From assembly GCF_007993815.1 (NCBI RefSeq), contig NZ_VJWE01000012.1:186001-250000 (forward strand): a DNA stretch of 64,000 nucleotides, given 5' to 3'. This DNA comes from Acidovorax delafieldii (GTDB taxonomy: Bacteria > Pseudomonadota > Gammaproteobacteria > Burkholderiales > Burkholderiaceae_C). Shown here one piece after another: positions 27,098-36,263 of this stretch. The notes below the pieces were generated by a model. It was given only the letters and a program-made list of their open reading frames with translations. It made no database searches and was not told the DNA's origin. A program made the position numbers and the translations under genes. Every line of letters starts with the position of its first letter. Positions within the stretch are counted from its first letter, which is position 1.

Positions 27098-28300
27098 ATG
27101 AGTACTCGCCGTCATTTCATGTCCCAGTCGGCTGCCGCCGCGTCGGCGCTGGCCTTCCCACTGGTGGGCGGGGCGCAGGCCAAGTCCGTCAAGGTGGGGG
27201 TGCTGCACCCGGTGACCGGCGCACTGGCCTATTCGGGCCAGCAATGCCGCGAAGGCGCGATGATGGCCATTGAAGACATCAACAAGGCTGGTGGCATCAA
27301 GGCTCTGGGCGGCGCCAAGCTCGAAGCCCTGCTGGGCGATGCGCAGTCACAGCCTCAGGCCGGTGCCGCCGAGGTAGAGAAGATGAACGAAGCGGGCGTG
27401 TCCGCCGTGGTGGGGGCGTTTGCCTCGGCCATCTGCCTGGCCACTACGCAGGCCGCCGCCAAGTACAACCTGCCGCACATCGTGGATGTGGGCGTGGCCG
27501 ACCAGATCGTGGAGCGCGGCCTCAAGAACACCTTCCGCTTTGGCCCCGGCTACAAGAAATGCGCCGAGACTGCCGTGGCCAACCTGCATGTGCTGAACAC
27601 GGCGGCAGGCAAGCCCGCCAAAACAGTGATGATCATCCATGAAGAATCGCTGTTTGGCACCGGCACTGCACAGCTGCTGGCGCGGGAGCTACCCGGCTAC
27701 GGCTACGAGGTCAAGGAAGTCGTCAAGCACGCCAACCCCACGCGCGACTTCAACAACATCGTGCTGCGCATGAAGGCGATCAACCCCGACATTGTCATCC
27801 CCGCCAACTATTACAACGAGTACGCGCTGCTGGTGCGCACCATGCAGCAGCAAAAGGTCACGCCCAAGGCGATCTACTCGGTGTTGGGTGGGGCGGCGTC
27901 GAGCTACAAGTTCGTCAAGGAGTTTCCGGACGCTGCCAACGGCATCATCGACTGCAACCACTGGTTCAACCCCAAGGACAAGCGCGCGCAGGACCTGAAG
28001 AAGCGGGTCGAGGCCAAGGGCCTGTTCTTCAGCTACGAGCTGTTCATGACCTACACCTCGATGTGGCTGCTGGCCGATGCGCTGGAGCGCGCCAAGTCGA
28101 TGGACCGTGCCGCCCTCATCGACGCACTGGAAAAGAGCACCTTTGCCGATCACATCATGCCGTACGGCCCGACCAAATTCGTCAATGGACAGAACCAGGG
28201 TGCCCAGCCGCTCATGACCCAGGTGCTGAACAAGGACATCAAGGTCATCATCCCGCGCGACTATCGCGAAGCGGACCCGCTCTTCCCGCTAAAGGCCTGA
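27098..28300 (+). CDS. LIV-type ABC transporter periplasmic substrate-binding protein
   Basis: A 400-residue type I periplasmic binding protein of the Leu/Ile/Val-amide family. It starts MSTRRHFMSQ, a Tat-like twin-arginine signal, with cleavage near GGAQAKS. Family motifs: VKVGVLHPVTGALAYSGQQ, AMMAIEDINKAGGI and the second-lobe segment IVIPANYYNEYALLVRTM. AGGAG at 27086-27090 is seven bases before ATG 27098. It feeds the permease and ATPase genes downstream. Such proteins bind amino acids, aromatic acids, amides or urea, so the ligand must be deduced from the enzymes encoded further on. Confidence 0.93.
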   Translation: MSTRRHFMSQSAAAASALAFPLVGGAQAKSVKVGVLHPVTGALAYSGQQCREGAMMAIEDINKAGGIKALGGAKLEALLGDAQSQPQAGAAEVEKMNEAGVSAVVGAFASAICLATTQAAAKYNLPHIVDVGVADQIVERGLKNTFRFGPGYKKCAETAVANLHVLNTAAGKPAKTVMIIHEESLFGTGTAQLLARELPGYGYEVKEVVKHANPTRDFNNIVLRMKAINPDIVIPANYYNEYALLVRTMQQQKVTPKAIYSVLGGAASSYKFVKEFPDAANGIIDCNHWFNPKDKRAQDLKKRVEAKGLFFSYELFMTYTSMWLLADALERAKSMDRAALIDALEKSTFADHIMPYGPTKFVNGQNQGAQPLMTQVLNKDIKVIIPRDYREADPLFPLKA

Positions 28301-28338
28301 CACCCACCACTTTTCGGCCCTGAATGCAGGGGCTGCGG

Positions 28339-28359
28339 GGCGCTCCCACGCGGAGCGCC
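28339..28359 (+). promoter_or_regulatory. Intercistronic hairpin after the binding-protein gene
   Basis: GGCGCTCC / GGAGCGCC, perfect eight-base arms with a five-base loop, in the 96-base gap before livH. Such hairpins commonly protect the upstream message and reduce read-through, which would give more binding protein than permease. Confidence 0.6.
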
Positions 28360-28396
28360 AGGCCGCGCCTTTGCCTGAACGCCGGACTCCACACCC

Positions 28397-29269
28397 ATGT
28401 TCGAGCTCAGCATCCTCTTTCCCTCCCTCCTGAACGGCCTGACGACGGGCGCGGTCTACGCCCTGATCGCGCTCGGGCTCACGCTGATCTACGGCGTGCT
28501 GCACATCATCAACTTCGCGCATGGCGCGTCGCTGATGCTGGCGCTGTACGCCGTGTACCTGCTCAAGCAGCACTTCGGGCTCGACCCCTACCTGGCGCTG
28601 CCCATCCTGGTGCCTGGCATGTTCGCCCTGGGCTATGGCCTGCAGCGCCTGGTGATCAACCGCGCCAGCCACGGCAAGGACGAGAACATCCTGCTGGTCA
28701 CGCTGGGCATCTCCATCGTGATGGAGAACCTCGCCCTGCTGTTCTTCAAGTCCGACACGCGCACCATCGAAACGGCCTACACGCTGACCACCGTCGCTGT
28801 AGGCCCCGCCATGATTGCGCTTCCGAAGCTGGTGGCCTTTGCCGGGGCGCTGGTGGTGTCGGGCGTGTTGCTCTGGATCGTCGGCAAGACCGACCTGGGC
28901 CGCGCCATCCGTGCCGTGGCCAAGGAAAAGCATGGCGCCAAGCTCATGGGCATCAACGTGGACCACGTGTACGCGATGAGCTTTGGCATCGGCCTGGCTT
29001 GCCTGGGGGCGGCCGCGTGTTTTCTGCTACCGGCCTACTACGTGAATCCGCAGGTGGGCAGCGGCTTTGTGCTGGTGGCTTTCACCATCGTGGTGCTGGG
29101 CGGCATGGGCAGCTTTTCCGGCGCGCTGGTGGGAGGGCTGCTGATTGGGGTGGTGGAGTCGCTGGGCGGCCTGTATCTGGGCGAATCGCTGGGGCAGATC
29201 GGCATCTTTGCCATCTTCATCGCGGTGTTGCTGTTCCGCCCGCAGGGCTTGTTTGGAGCCAAGGCATGA
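28397..29269 (+). CDS. LIV-type ABC transporter permease (LivH-like)
   Basis: A 290-residue inner-membrane permease with about eight helices. It has the LivH signatures LLNGLTTGAVYALIALGLTLIYG and INFAHGASLMLALY at the N-terminus and the EAA-like loop DLGRAIRAVAKEKHGAKLMG before the C-terminal helices. Its stop overlaps the livM start (ATGA at 29266). It pairs with LivM as the membrane channel of the importer encoded here. Confidence 0.93.
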   Translation: MFELSILFPSLLNGLTTGAVYALIALGLTLIYGVLHIINFAHGASLMLALYAVYLLKQHFGLDPYLALPILVPGMFALGYGLQRLVINRASHGKDENILLVTLGISIVMENLALLFFKSDTRTIETAYTLTTVAVGPAMIALPKLVAFAGALVVSGVLLWIVGKTDLGRAIRAVAKEKHGAKLMGINVDHVYAMSFGIGLACLGAAACFLLPAYYVNPQVGSGFVLVAFTIVVLGGMGSFSGALVGGLLIGVVESLGGLYLGESLGQIGIFAIFIAVLLFRPQGLFGAKA

Positions 29270-30237
29270 AGCAACTCTGGACCATTGGAGTGTTCGCGGC
29301 CATCGTGGCGGCCGTGACGGGCGTGTCGGACTCCGGCGTGCTGCTCAACTTCGTGATGATGGCGCTCTACGCCGCCTTGCTGGCCCAGGCATGGAACATT
29401 CTGGGCGGCTTTGGCGGGCAGTTCTCGTTTGGCCATGCACTGTTCTTTGGCACGGGAGCGTACATCCAGGCCATTGCGCAGATGCAAGGCGGCATCAACC
29501 CCTGGGTGGCCTTGCCCATGGCCGTGGCGGGCAGTGCGCTGGTGGGGTTGTTCGTGGGCGGGCTGTCGTTCCGCTACGGGCTCAAGGGTTCGTACTTTGC
29601 GCTGGTCACACTGGCCTTTGCCGAGGTGTTCCGCATCCTGGCGCTGTCGGTGCCGTTCACCGGGGCGGGTGTGGGCCTGATGCTGCCGCTCAAGGAGTCG
29701 CTGGGCAACATGCAGTTCGGATCGCGCAAGGGCTATGTGTTTCTGATCCTGGCGCTGGTCACGCTGGCGCTGCTGGTGAGCTGGTGGCTGAAGAACTCGC
29801 GCTTTGGTGCCTGGCTGCAGGCCGTGCGCGACAACGAAGACGCGGCGCGCGCCATTGGCGTGAATCCTTTCAACGTGAAGATGGGCGCCATCGCACTGTC
29901 GGGCGGTTTCATGGGCGCAGCCGGTGCGTTTTATGTGCAGGTGTTCCAGTACATCGACCCGGGCATTGCCTACGGCTCCGTCACGTCGGTGGAAGCCCTG
30001 GTGGCCGCCATCGTGGGCGGCATCGGCACCATTTGGGGGCCCGTGCTGGGCGCCCTGGTACTGCACATCCTGGCCGACATCACGCGCAACCTGTTCGGGC
30101 AGCTGCCGGGCATCAACATGGTGATCTACGGCGTGGTGCTGGTGCTCATCGTGATGTTCCTGCCGCGTGGTATCGCAGGCATTGGGCAGTCGGTGGTGGC
30201 GGTGTGGAAACGTTCGGGAGGCCGCCATGGCCAATGA
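29266..30237 (+). CDS. LIV-type ABC transporter permease (LivM-like)
   Basis: A 323-residue permease with about nine helices. Conserved LivM features are AQAWNILGGFGGQFSFGHALFFGTGAY near residues 40-65 (cited in part: GGQFSFGHALFFG), RYGLKGSYFALVTLAFAEV, and the ATPase-coupling loop FGAWLQAVRDNEDAARAIG. ATG 29266 is used; an open frame extends about 940 bases further upstream across livH but has no family similarity. It overlaps livG by 11 bases at its end. Confidence 0.93.
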   Translation: MKQLWTIGVFAAIVAAVTGVSDSGVLLNFVMMALYAALLAQAWNILGGFGGQFSFGHALFFGTGAYIQAIAQMQGGINPWVALPMAVAGSALVGLFVGGLSFRYGLKGSYFALVTLAFAEVFRILALSVPFTGAGVGLMLPLKESLGNMQFGSRKGYVFLILALVTLALLVSWWLKNSRFGAWLQAVRDNEDAARAIGVNPFNVKMGAIALSGGFMGAAGAFYVQVFQYIDPGIAYGSVTSVEALVAAIVGGIGTIWGPVLGALVLHILADITRNLFGQLPGINMVIYGVVLVLIVMFLPRGIAGIGQSVVAVWKRSGGRHGQ

Positions 30238-30988
30238 CCTGTTGCAGCTCAGTGGCCTGAGCAAATCCTTCGGCGGCCTGAAAGCCGTGCAAAACGTGAG
30301 CCTGGCGGTGCCAGAAGGTTCGTTAACGGCGCTGATTGGCCCCAATGGCGCAGGCAAGACCACGCTGTTTGCCCTGATGTCGGGCTTTGTACGGCCCGAC
30401 GCAGGCACGGTGCGCTTCGCAGGCCAGGACATCACCGCCCAGGCGCCCCATCTCAATGCCCGGCTGGGCATGACGCGCACCTTCCAGATCGTGCAGCCGT
30501 TTGCGGCACAAACCGTGCGTGAAAACATTGCCGTGGGCGCGCACCTGAAGGAGCCCAACCGCCGCGCGGCGCTGGCGCTGGCCAGCGACGTAGCGGCCCG
30601 CGTGGGCCTTTCGCCCCAGCTGGACAAGCCTGCAGCCGACCTCACGGTGGCGGGCCGCAAGCGGCTGGAGCTGGCGCGCGCGCTGGCGACACAACCGCGC
30701 CTGCTGCTGCTCGATGAAGTGCTGGCGGGCCTCAACCCCCAGGAGATTGCCGAGATGATTCCCGTGGTGCGCGGCATCGCCGATGGTGGCGTGACCGTGT
30801 TGATGATCGAGCACGTGATGCAGGCCGTGATGAACCTGGCCGAGCATGTGTGGGTGCTGGCGCAGGGCCAGTTGATTGCCGAGGGCAGCCCGGGCGTGGT
30901 GACGTCCGACGAGCGCGTGATCGAGGCTTACCTGGGCCACGGCACGGCGGCGCGCCTGCGTGCCGCTGCCGCGAAGGAGGCCGCATGA
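30227..30988 (+). CDS. LIV-type ABC transporter ATPase (LivG-like)
   Basis: A 253-residue ATPase: Walker A GPNGAGKTTL, a divergent signature segment DLTVAGRKRLELARALAT in place of LSGGQ, which is characteristic of LivG, and Walker B LLLLDEVLAGLNPQE. The C-terminal segment with VTSDERVIEAYLG is the standard LivG ending. ATG 30227 lies inside the last codons of livM; the stop overlaps livF (ATGA). It energises import together with LivF. Confidence 0.93.
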   Translation: MANDLLQLSGLSKSFGGLKAVQNVSLAVPEGSLTALIGPNGAGKTTLFALMSGFVRPDAGTVRFAGQDITAQAPHLNARLGMTRTFQIVQPFAAQTVRENIAVGAHLKEPNRRAALALASDVAARVGLSPQLDKPAADLTVAGRKRLELARALATQPRLLLLDEVLAGLNPQEIAEMIPVVRGIADGGVTVLMIEHVMQAVMNLAEHVWVLAQGQLIAEGSPGVVTSDERVIEAYLGHGTAARLRAAAAKEAA

Positions 30989-31722
30989 GCAGCGCCGTCC
31001 CATCGTCCGCATCCAGTCCCTTGCTCAGCGTGGCGGGCTTGCGCGGCGGCTACGGCCGCGTCGAGGTCCTGCGGGGCGTGGACCTGCAGGTTCAGCCCGG
31101 CGAGACCGTGGCCCTGCTGGGCAGCAACGGCGCGGGCAAATCCACCTTCAACAACGTCGTGTGTGGCATTTACAAGGCCTGGGACGGTACTGTCGCTTTT
31201 GGCGGTGCGGACCTGAGCGGCGCGCACTACACCGAGGTCGTCAAGGCCGGGCTGATCCAGGTGCCCGAAGGGCGCAAAATTTTCCCGAACCTCAGCGTGC
31301 TCGAAAACCTCTCGCTGGGCAGCTTCACCCGCGCGCGGGAGCGCCGGGCCGACAACATTGACAAGGTGTTTGCCACCTTTCCGCGCCTGAAGGAGCGCAC
31401 CACCCAGCTCGCGGGCACCATGAGCGGCGGCGAGCAGCAGATGCTGGCCATTGGCCGGGGCCTGATGGCCGAACCCCGCCTGCTGATCCTGGACGAGCCC
31501 TCCCTTGGCCTGTCGCCCCTGCTGGTCGAGGAGATGTTCGGCCTGATTTGCCAGCTGCGTGCCACCGGGCTGGCGGTGTTGCTGGTCGAGCAGAACGTGG
31601 GCCAGTCGCTGGAGATTGCGGACCGTGCCTACGTGATGGAAAACGGCAGCATTCGCTTTTCCGGCGCGCCCGACGAACTGCTGCGCAGCGACGACCTGCG
31701 CCGCGCCTATCTGGGCCTTTGA
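30985..31722 (+). CDS. LIV-type ABC transporter ATPase (LivF-like)
   Basis: A 245-residue ATPase. Walker A GSNGAGKST is followed by FNNVVCG instead of the usual TLxxIxG. The signature is MSGGEQQMLAIGRGLM, Walker B LLILDEPSLGLSPLLVEE and the H-loop region VLLVEQNVGQSLE, all of LivF type. It ends RRAYLGL. It completes the five-gene importer and is followed by an 84-base gap and then the Bug-type binding protein. Confidence 0.93.
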   Translation: MSSAVPSSASSPLLSVAGLRGGYGRVEVLRGVDLQVQPGETVALLGSNGAGKSTFNNVVCGIYKAWDGTVAFGGADLSGAHYTEVVKAGLIQVPEGRKIFPNLSVLENLSLGSFTRARERRADNIDKVFATFPRLKERTTQLAGTMSGGEQQMLAIGRGLMAEPRLLILDEPSLGLSPLLVEEMFGLICQLRATGLAVLLVEQNVGQSLEIADRAYVMENGSIRFSGAPDELLRSDDLRRAYLGL

Positions 31723-31806
31723 ATCCCAGGTTCCTCGCCCATGCCATCCCGTTTGACCAAGGCACGGTGATGCCTGCGCTGTGACTGAAGAAGGAGACCC
31801 CACACC

Positions 31807-32769
31807 ATGATCCAACGCCGCAGAATCCTCCAAGCTTTTGCCCCTGTGCCGGCCATGCTGATGGATGGGCGGGCCTTTGCCCAGTCCACACCCATCCGCA
31901 TCCTGGTTGGCGCCCCGGCCGGCGGCTCCACCGACACCCTGGCGCGCACCCTGTCCATCGAAATGGGCCGCCTGCTGGGCCGCACCGTGATTGTCGAGAA
32001 CCGGCCCGGTGCGGGCGGCAACATCGCGGCCGATGCGGTGGCCAAAGCCGCACCCGATGGCAACACGCTGCTCATGAGCTTCACCAGCCATGCCATCAAC
32101 GCTAGCCTCTATCCCTCGCTGCCGTTTGACCCTGTCAAGGACTTCACCCCGCTGACCTGTGTGGCCACCTCGCCCTCGGTGCTGGTGGCCCACCCCTCGC
32201 TGCCTGCCAAAGATGTGCGTGAGCTGATCGCGCTGGCCAAGGCCAAGCCAGGCAAGCTCAACTTTGCGATTGGCGCGGTGGGTTCATCGCTGCACCTGGC
32301 GGGCGATGCCTTCAAGATGCAGTCGGGCGCCTACATCGTCAACATTCCGTACCGGGGCACTGCGCCCGCGTTGCAGGATGTGCTTGCCGGGCAGGTCGAC
32401 CTGATGTTCGCCGCCGTCGGCAATGCACAGGCGCAGATCCGCGCGGGCAAGCTCAAGGCGTTGGGCGTGACCAGTGCCAAGCGCCTGCCCGCCTTTCCGG
32501 ATGTGCCTGCGATTGCCGAGGTGCTGCCGGGCTACGAATCCAGCGCCTGGTTTGGCCTGTTTGGCCCGGGGCAGATGAACCCCGAGCTGGCCAAGCGCCT
32601 GAGCGATGCCGCACGCCAGGCCATTGCCACCCCCGACGTGAAAAAGCGCCTGGAGCTGGAGGGCGCCGTGCCCGTGGGCAACAGCCCGGACGAGTTTGCG
32701 CGTTTTGTGCAGGCCGAAATCCCACGCTGGGCCAAGGTGGTGAAGTTTGCCGGAGCCAAACCCGAATGA
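31807..32769 (+). CDS. Bug/TctC family periplasmic solute-binding protein
   Basis: A 320-residue tripartite-tricarboxylate-type binding protein. A short signal peptide (QRRRILQAFAPVPAMLM to AFA-QS) precedes the family motifs IRILVGAPAGGSTDTLAR, VIVENRPGAGGNIAADAVAKA and IPYRGTAPALQDVLAGQVDLMF. Proteins of this family bind carboxylates such as citrate, dicarboxylates or pyridine acids. No TctA/TctB membrane genes are nearby, so it is an orphan that either uses a distant permease or acts as a sensor. Its stop overlaps the start of the aconitase-family gene, tying it to the catabolic enzymes. Confidence 0.9.
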   Translation: MIQRRRILQAFAPVPAMLMDGRAFAQSTPIRILVGAPAGGSTDTLARTLSIEMGRLLGRTVIVENRPGAGGNIAADAVAKAAPDGNTLLMSFTSHAINASLYPSLPFDPVKDFTPLTCVATSPSVLVAHPSLPAKDVRELIALAKAKPGKLNFAIGAVGSSLHLAGDAFKMQSGAYIVNIPYRGTAPALQDVLAGQVDLMFAAVGNAQAQIRAGKLKALGVTSAKRLPAFPDVPAIAEVLPGYESSAWFGLFGPGQMNPELAKRLSDAARQAIATPDVKKRLELEGAVPVGNSPDEFARFVQAEIPRWAKVVKFAGAKPE

Positions 32770-34055
32770 CCGCCACCCCTTATGTTGTGGCCAGCACCCT
32801 GGCCCAGAAGCTGGTGGCCTGCGCCAGCGGCCGCGCCAGCGTCACACCCGGTGAAATCGTGAACTGCCGGGTGGATCTCGCCATGTTCCACGACTCGTCC
32901 GGCCCCCGGCGCCTCAAGCCCATGCTCGACGAACTGGGCGCGCAGATCTGGGACAAATCGCGCGTGGTCCTTGTCATGGACCACTACCTGCCCGAGCGCG
33001 ACGAAGAATCCCGCCGCATCGTGCGCATCGCCCGCGACTGGGCGCGCGAGCAGGCTTTGCCCCATGTGTATGACGGCCAGGGCATCTGCCATGTGGTGGT
33101 GCCCCAGCACGGACATATCCGCCCCGGCATGTTCTGCGTGGGCGGCGACTCGCATTCGCCCACAGGCGGTGCCTTTGGTGCCTACATGTTTGGCATCGGC
33201 AGCACCGAAATGCTGGGCGTGGTGGTGACCGGCGAAATCTGGCTGCGCGTGCCCCACACCTTGCAGATGCATTGGAGCGGACAGCTGGCCCCCGGTGTGA
33301 CCGCCAAGGACATGATGCTGTACATGATTGGCCGCTTTGGCATGAACGGCGGCCAGTACCAGGCCGTGGAGTTTGCCGGCCCCGCCGTGCAGGCTCTGGG
33401 CATGCAGGAGCGCATGACGCTCTCGAACATGAGCGCCGAGCTGGGCGCCCAGGCCGGGCTGATTGCCCCCGACGCCACCACACGCGAGTGGTTGCGGGCG
33501 GCGGGCGTGCCCGACGCAGACCTTCAGGGGCTGGATGCCTGGCGCACGGATGAAGGCGCAGCCCTCACGCGCCACACCTTCGACGCCACCACGCTCACGC
33601 CGCAGGTCGCCGCGCCCCACAGCCCGGCCAACGCCGCCCCCGTGGCACAGCACGCAGGGCAGGGCATCGACGTTGCCTACATCGGCGCCTGCACGGGCGC
33701 CAAGCTGGACGACCTGCGCGCTGCGGCCTCGGTGCTACGTGGCAAACGCGTGGCCAGTGGAGTGCGCCTGATGGTAGCCCCTGCCAGCCAGCAGGACCAG
33801 GCCGCCGCACGCGACGAGGGCGTGCTGCAGGTGCTGCAGGACGCGGGGGCCGAACTGTTCCCTACCACTTGCGGTGCCTGCGCTGGCTATGGCGACACGG
33901 TAGGAGACAACACCACCGTCATCTCCAGCACCGCCCGCAACTTCAAGGGCCGCATGGGCTCGGCCACCGCGCAGGTGTATCTGGCGTCGCCGTACACCGT
34001 GGCGGCATCGGCCGTGCGCGGTTGCATCACCGACCCCCGCGAGGTACTGGTATGA
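32766..34055 (+). CDS. Aconitase-family hydratase, large subunit (LeuC/DmdA-like)
   Basis: A 429-residue subunit of an iron-sulphur hydro-lyase. The three [4Fe-4S] ligands are visible: Cys309 in YIGACTGAKLDDL and Cys369/Cys372 in TTCGACAGYGD. Other family segments are VVPQHGHIRPGMFCVGGDSH and GAFGAYMFGIGSTEM. It is longest-related in layout to the archaeal/two-subunit isopropylmalate isomerase group, which also includes dimethylmaleate hydratase. A leucine role is unlikely: leuB and leuA are absent and the gene is embedded among hydantoinase and lyase genes. It should hydrate or dehydrate a malate/maleate-type acid with the next gene product. Confidence 0.9.
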   Translation: MTATPYVVASTLAQKLVACASGRASVTPGEIVNCRVDLAMFHDSSGPRRLKPMLDELGAQIWDKSRVVLVMDHYLPERDEESRRIVRIARDWAREQALPHVYDGQGICHVVVPQHGHIRPGMFCVGGDSHSPTGGAFGAYMFGIGSTEMLGVVVTGEIWLRVPHTLQMHWSGQLAPGVTAKDMMLYMIGRFGMNGGQYQAVEFAGPAVQALGMQERMTLSNMSAELGAQAGLIAPDATTREWLRAAGVPDADLQGLDAWRTDEGAALTRHTFDATTLTPQVAAPHSPANAAPVAQHAGQGIDVAYIGACTGAKLDDLRAAASVLRGKRVASGVRLMVAPASQQDQAAARDEGVLQVLQDAGAELFPTTCGACAGYGDTVGDNTTVISSTARNFKGRMGSATAQVYLASPYTVAASAVRGCITDPREVLV

Positions 34056-34561
34056 AAAACACCCACAGGGTCTGGAAACTGGGCGCTGACATCGACACGG
34101 ATGTACTCGCCCCCGGCCATGCCATGAAGCACGGCCTGGACGTGCTGGCGCGCCACTGCCTCGAATCGGTGCGGCCAGATTTCGTGGGCGGCGTGCGCAA
34201 GGGCGATGTGATCGTGGCTGGCCCCAACTTCGGCATTGGCTCCTCGCGCGAGCAGGCGGCCGCCGTGCTGGTGCGGCTGGGCATCGTCGCGGTCATCGCA
34301 CCGTCGTTCAGCGGTCTCTACTTTCGCAACGCCTTCAACCTGGGCCTGCTGCTGCTGACCTGCGCCGAGGCCGATGCACTGGGTGCGCTGGGTGACGGCG
34401 ATGCCGTCACGCTCGACTGGCAAGCGCCCGCTGTCATCACCCCCCAGGGCCGCGCGCTGGCCTGCGATCCGATTCCCCCGTTTCTCATGGACATGGTGCG
34501 CGCTGGCGGTCTGCTGAACCAGCTGCGCACCCGCTTTGGCAAGGAGGCCGTCAATGGCTGA
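34052..34561 (+). CDS. Aconitase-family hydratase, small subunit (LeuD/DmdB-like)
   Basis: A 169-residue swivel-domain subunit. It begins WKLGADIDTDVLAPGHAM, as in archaeal-type small subunits, and contains NFGIGSSREQAA, the substrate-binding loop (Arg and Ser present). ATG 34052 overlaps the large-subunit stop; its own stop overlaps the next gene by eight bases. The strict coupling of the two subunits supports a heterodimer. The specificity loop between the first strands, which distinguishes isopropylmalate from other substrates, reads APGHAMKHGLD and does not allow me to name the substrate. Confidence 0.9.
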   Translation: MKNTHRVWKLGADIDTDVLAPGHAMKHGLDVLARHCLESVRPDFVGGVRKGDVIVAGPNFGIGSSREQAAAVLVRLGIVAVIAPSFSGLYFRNAFNLGLLLLTCAEADALGALGDGDAVTLDWQAPAVITPQGRALACDPIPPFLMDMVRAGGLLNQLRTRFGKEAVNG

Positions 34562-36263
34562 ACACAACAACACCACCACCGCACCGCCCTCGATGGACCC
34601 CGTCACCCTGGCCGTCTTGCGCGGCCGCCTGGAACAGATCGCCGACGAGATGGACGCCACGCTGTACCGCAGCGCGTTCAACCCCATCATTGCCGAGGCG
34701 CACGATGCCTGCCACGGCCTGTACGACGCCATCAGTGGCGACACGCTGGTGCAGGGCAAATCGGGCCTGCCCGTGTTTGTGGGGGCGATGGCTTTCGCCG
34801 TGCGCGCTGCCATGCGCGCAGCGGGCGAGCGCGGTGGCATCACGGCCGGCGACACCTGGTTGTTCAACGACCCCTACGAGGGTGGCACGCACGCCAACGA
34901 CTTCAAGCTGGTGCGGCCCTTCTTTCGCGGTGGCACGCTGTACTGCTTTCTGGCATCGGCCGCGCACTGGCACGATGTGGGCGGCAACGTGCCCGGCAAC
35001 TACAACCCGGCCGCCACCGAATGCTGGCAGGAGGCCGTGCAGATCCCGCCCGTGCGCATCGTGCGCGGCGGCGTGTTCGACGACGACGTGCTCGCCATCC
35101 TCAAGGCCAACACCCGCCTGCCCGACAGCCTGTGGGGCGACCTGAACGGTCAGCTGGCCGCGCTGGACCTGGGCGAGCGGCGCCTGCACGACCTGCTGGA
35201 CCAATACGGTGACGCCCTGGTGCAACAGGCCATGGGCGAGCTGCGCACGCGCGCCGTCAAGCTCATGCAATCGCACATCGCGGCGCTGCCCGACGGGCGC
35301 TATAGCTTCAGCGACATCCTGGACAACGACGGCGTCAAGGACGAGCCGCTGACCATCGCCCTCGACATGACGGTGCAGGGCGAGCGCCTCACGCTCGACT
35401 TCTCGCGCACCTCGCCGCAGTGCGCGGGGCCGGTCAATATCTCGCGCGCCACGGCGATTGCGGCGTGTTACGTGGCGCTCAAGCATCTTTTCCCTGATGT
35501 GCCTGCCAATGCCGGTGTGCTGGACGCGGTGGACTTTGTATTGCCCGAGGGGCTGGTCATCAGCGCCGCACGGCCACGCCCGGTGGGTGGCTACACCGAG
35601 ACCATCCTCCGCATGATCGACGTGATCTTCAGCGCCACAGCGCAGGCCGACCCGAAGCGCGCCATGGCCCAGGCCTACGGCACCATCAACGCGCTGTCCA
35701 TCGCCGGGCTGCGCACCGATGCCGCGCGCAAGGGCCAGCGATGGGTCATGTTCAGCTTTTTTGGCGGCGGCCACGGCGGGCACAGCGATGGCGACGGCCT
35801 GAGCCACGGCAACGCGCCGATTTCCACCGCCACCATCCCGCCGCTCGAAATTCTGGAGGCTGCGTACCCCGTGCGCTTTACGCAATGGGCGCTGCGCCCC
35901 GATTCGGGCGGTGATGGCGAGCACCGGGGCGGCCTGGGTGCGATCTATGAAATCGAGCTGCTGGAGCAGGACGCCGAGGTCTTCATCTTTGGCGAGCGCG
36001 GCAAGGCCGCACCCCAAGGCATTTCGGGCGGTAGCGCAGGTTCAATGAATGTTTTTAGCTATGAAAACGATAGTGAGTGGAAGCAACCGCCCATGCGCTC
36101 CAAGATGATCGGCATCCGCCTCAAGCAGGGCGAGCGCGTGCGGCTTGAAACCCCCGGCGGCGGTGGCTACGGTGCCCCCGCCGCGCGGGATGCGGCAGCG
36201 CGTGAGAAAGATCTGGCGATGGGCTACGTCACTGCCCCCGCCACAGCGAAAGGCAAGGAATGA
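34554..36263 (+). CDS. Hydantoinase B/oxoprolinase family protein
   Basis: A 569-residue protein of the HyuB/OPLAH C-terminal family. Landmarks: DPVTLAVLRGRLEQIADEMDATLYRSA, DACHGLYDA, WLFNDPYEGGTHANDFKLV and DSGGDGEHRGGLGAIYE. With HyuA it forms an ATP-dependent cyclic amide hydrolase (5-oxoproline, N-methylhydantoin) or an acetone/acetophenone-carboxylase-type enzyme. The lack of a third, gamma subunit favours cyclic amide hydrolysis. Near residues 495-510 a repeat copy is read in frame (FSYENDSE). ATG 34554 is chosen inside the end of the preceding gene. Confidence 0.9.
   Translation: MAEHNNTTTAPPSMDPVTLAVLRGRLEQIADEMDATLYRSAFNPIIAEAHDACHGLYDAISGDTLVQGKSGLPVFVGAMAFAVRAAMRAAGERGGITAGDTWLFNDPYEGGTHANDFKLVRPFFRGGTLYCFLASAAHWHDVGGNVPGNYNPAATECWQEAVQIPPVRIVRGGVFDDDVLAILKANTRLPDSLWGDLNGQLAALDLGERRLHDLLDQYGDALVQQAMGELRTRAVKLMQSHIAALPDGRYSFSDILDNDGVKDEPLTIALDMTVQGERLTLDFSRTSPQCAGPVNISRATAIAACYVALKHLFPDVPANAGVLDAVDFVLPEGLVISAARPRPVGGYTETILRMIDVIFSATAQADPKRAMAQAYGTINALSIAGLRTDAARKGQRWVMFSFFGGGHGGHSDGDGLSHGNAPISTATIPPLEILEAAYPVRFTQWALRPDSGGDGEHRGGLGAIYEIELLEQDAEVFIFGERGKAAPQGISGGSAGSMNVFSYENDSEWKQPPMRSKMIGIRLKQGERVRLETPGGGGYGAPAARDAAAREKDLAMGYVTAPATAKGKE
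36030..36082. repeat. Comamonad short repeat, copy 5, in frame inside the hydantoinase B gene
   Basis: Contains TTTTTAGCTATGAAAACGAT followed by AGTGAG, matching the 3' half of the repeat. It is notably AT-rich compared with the surrounding gene and encodes about 15 residues. Confidence 0.6.

Noticed and set aside
28324-29265. Open frame continuing upstream of livM, giving a 637-residue protein
   Set aside because: It covers livH in another frame and has no similarity to a permease; livM begins at the ATGA overlap.
32766-34561. Leucine biosynthesis leuCD
   Set aside because: No leuA or leuB is present, the pair is embedded among catabolic genes and transporters, and two-subunit relatives include dimethylmaleate hydratase.
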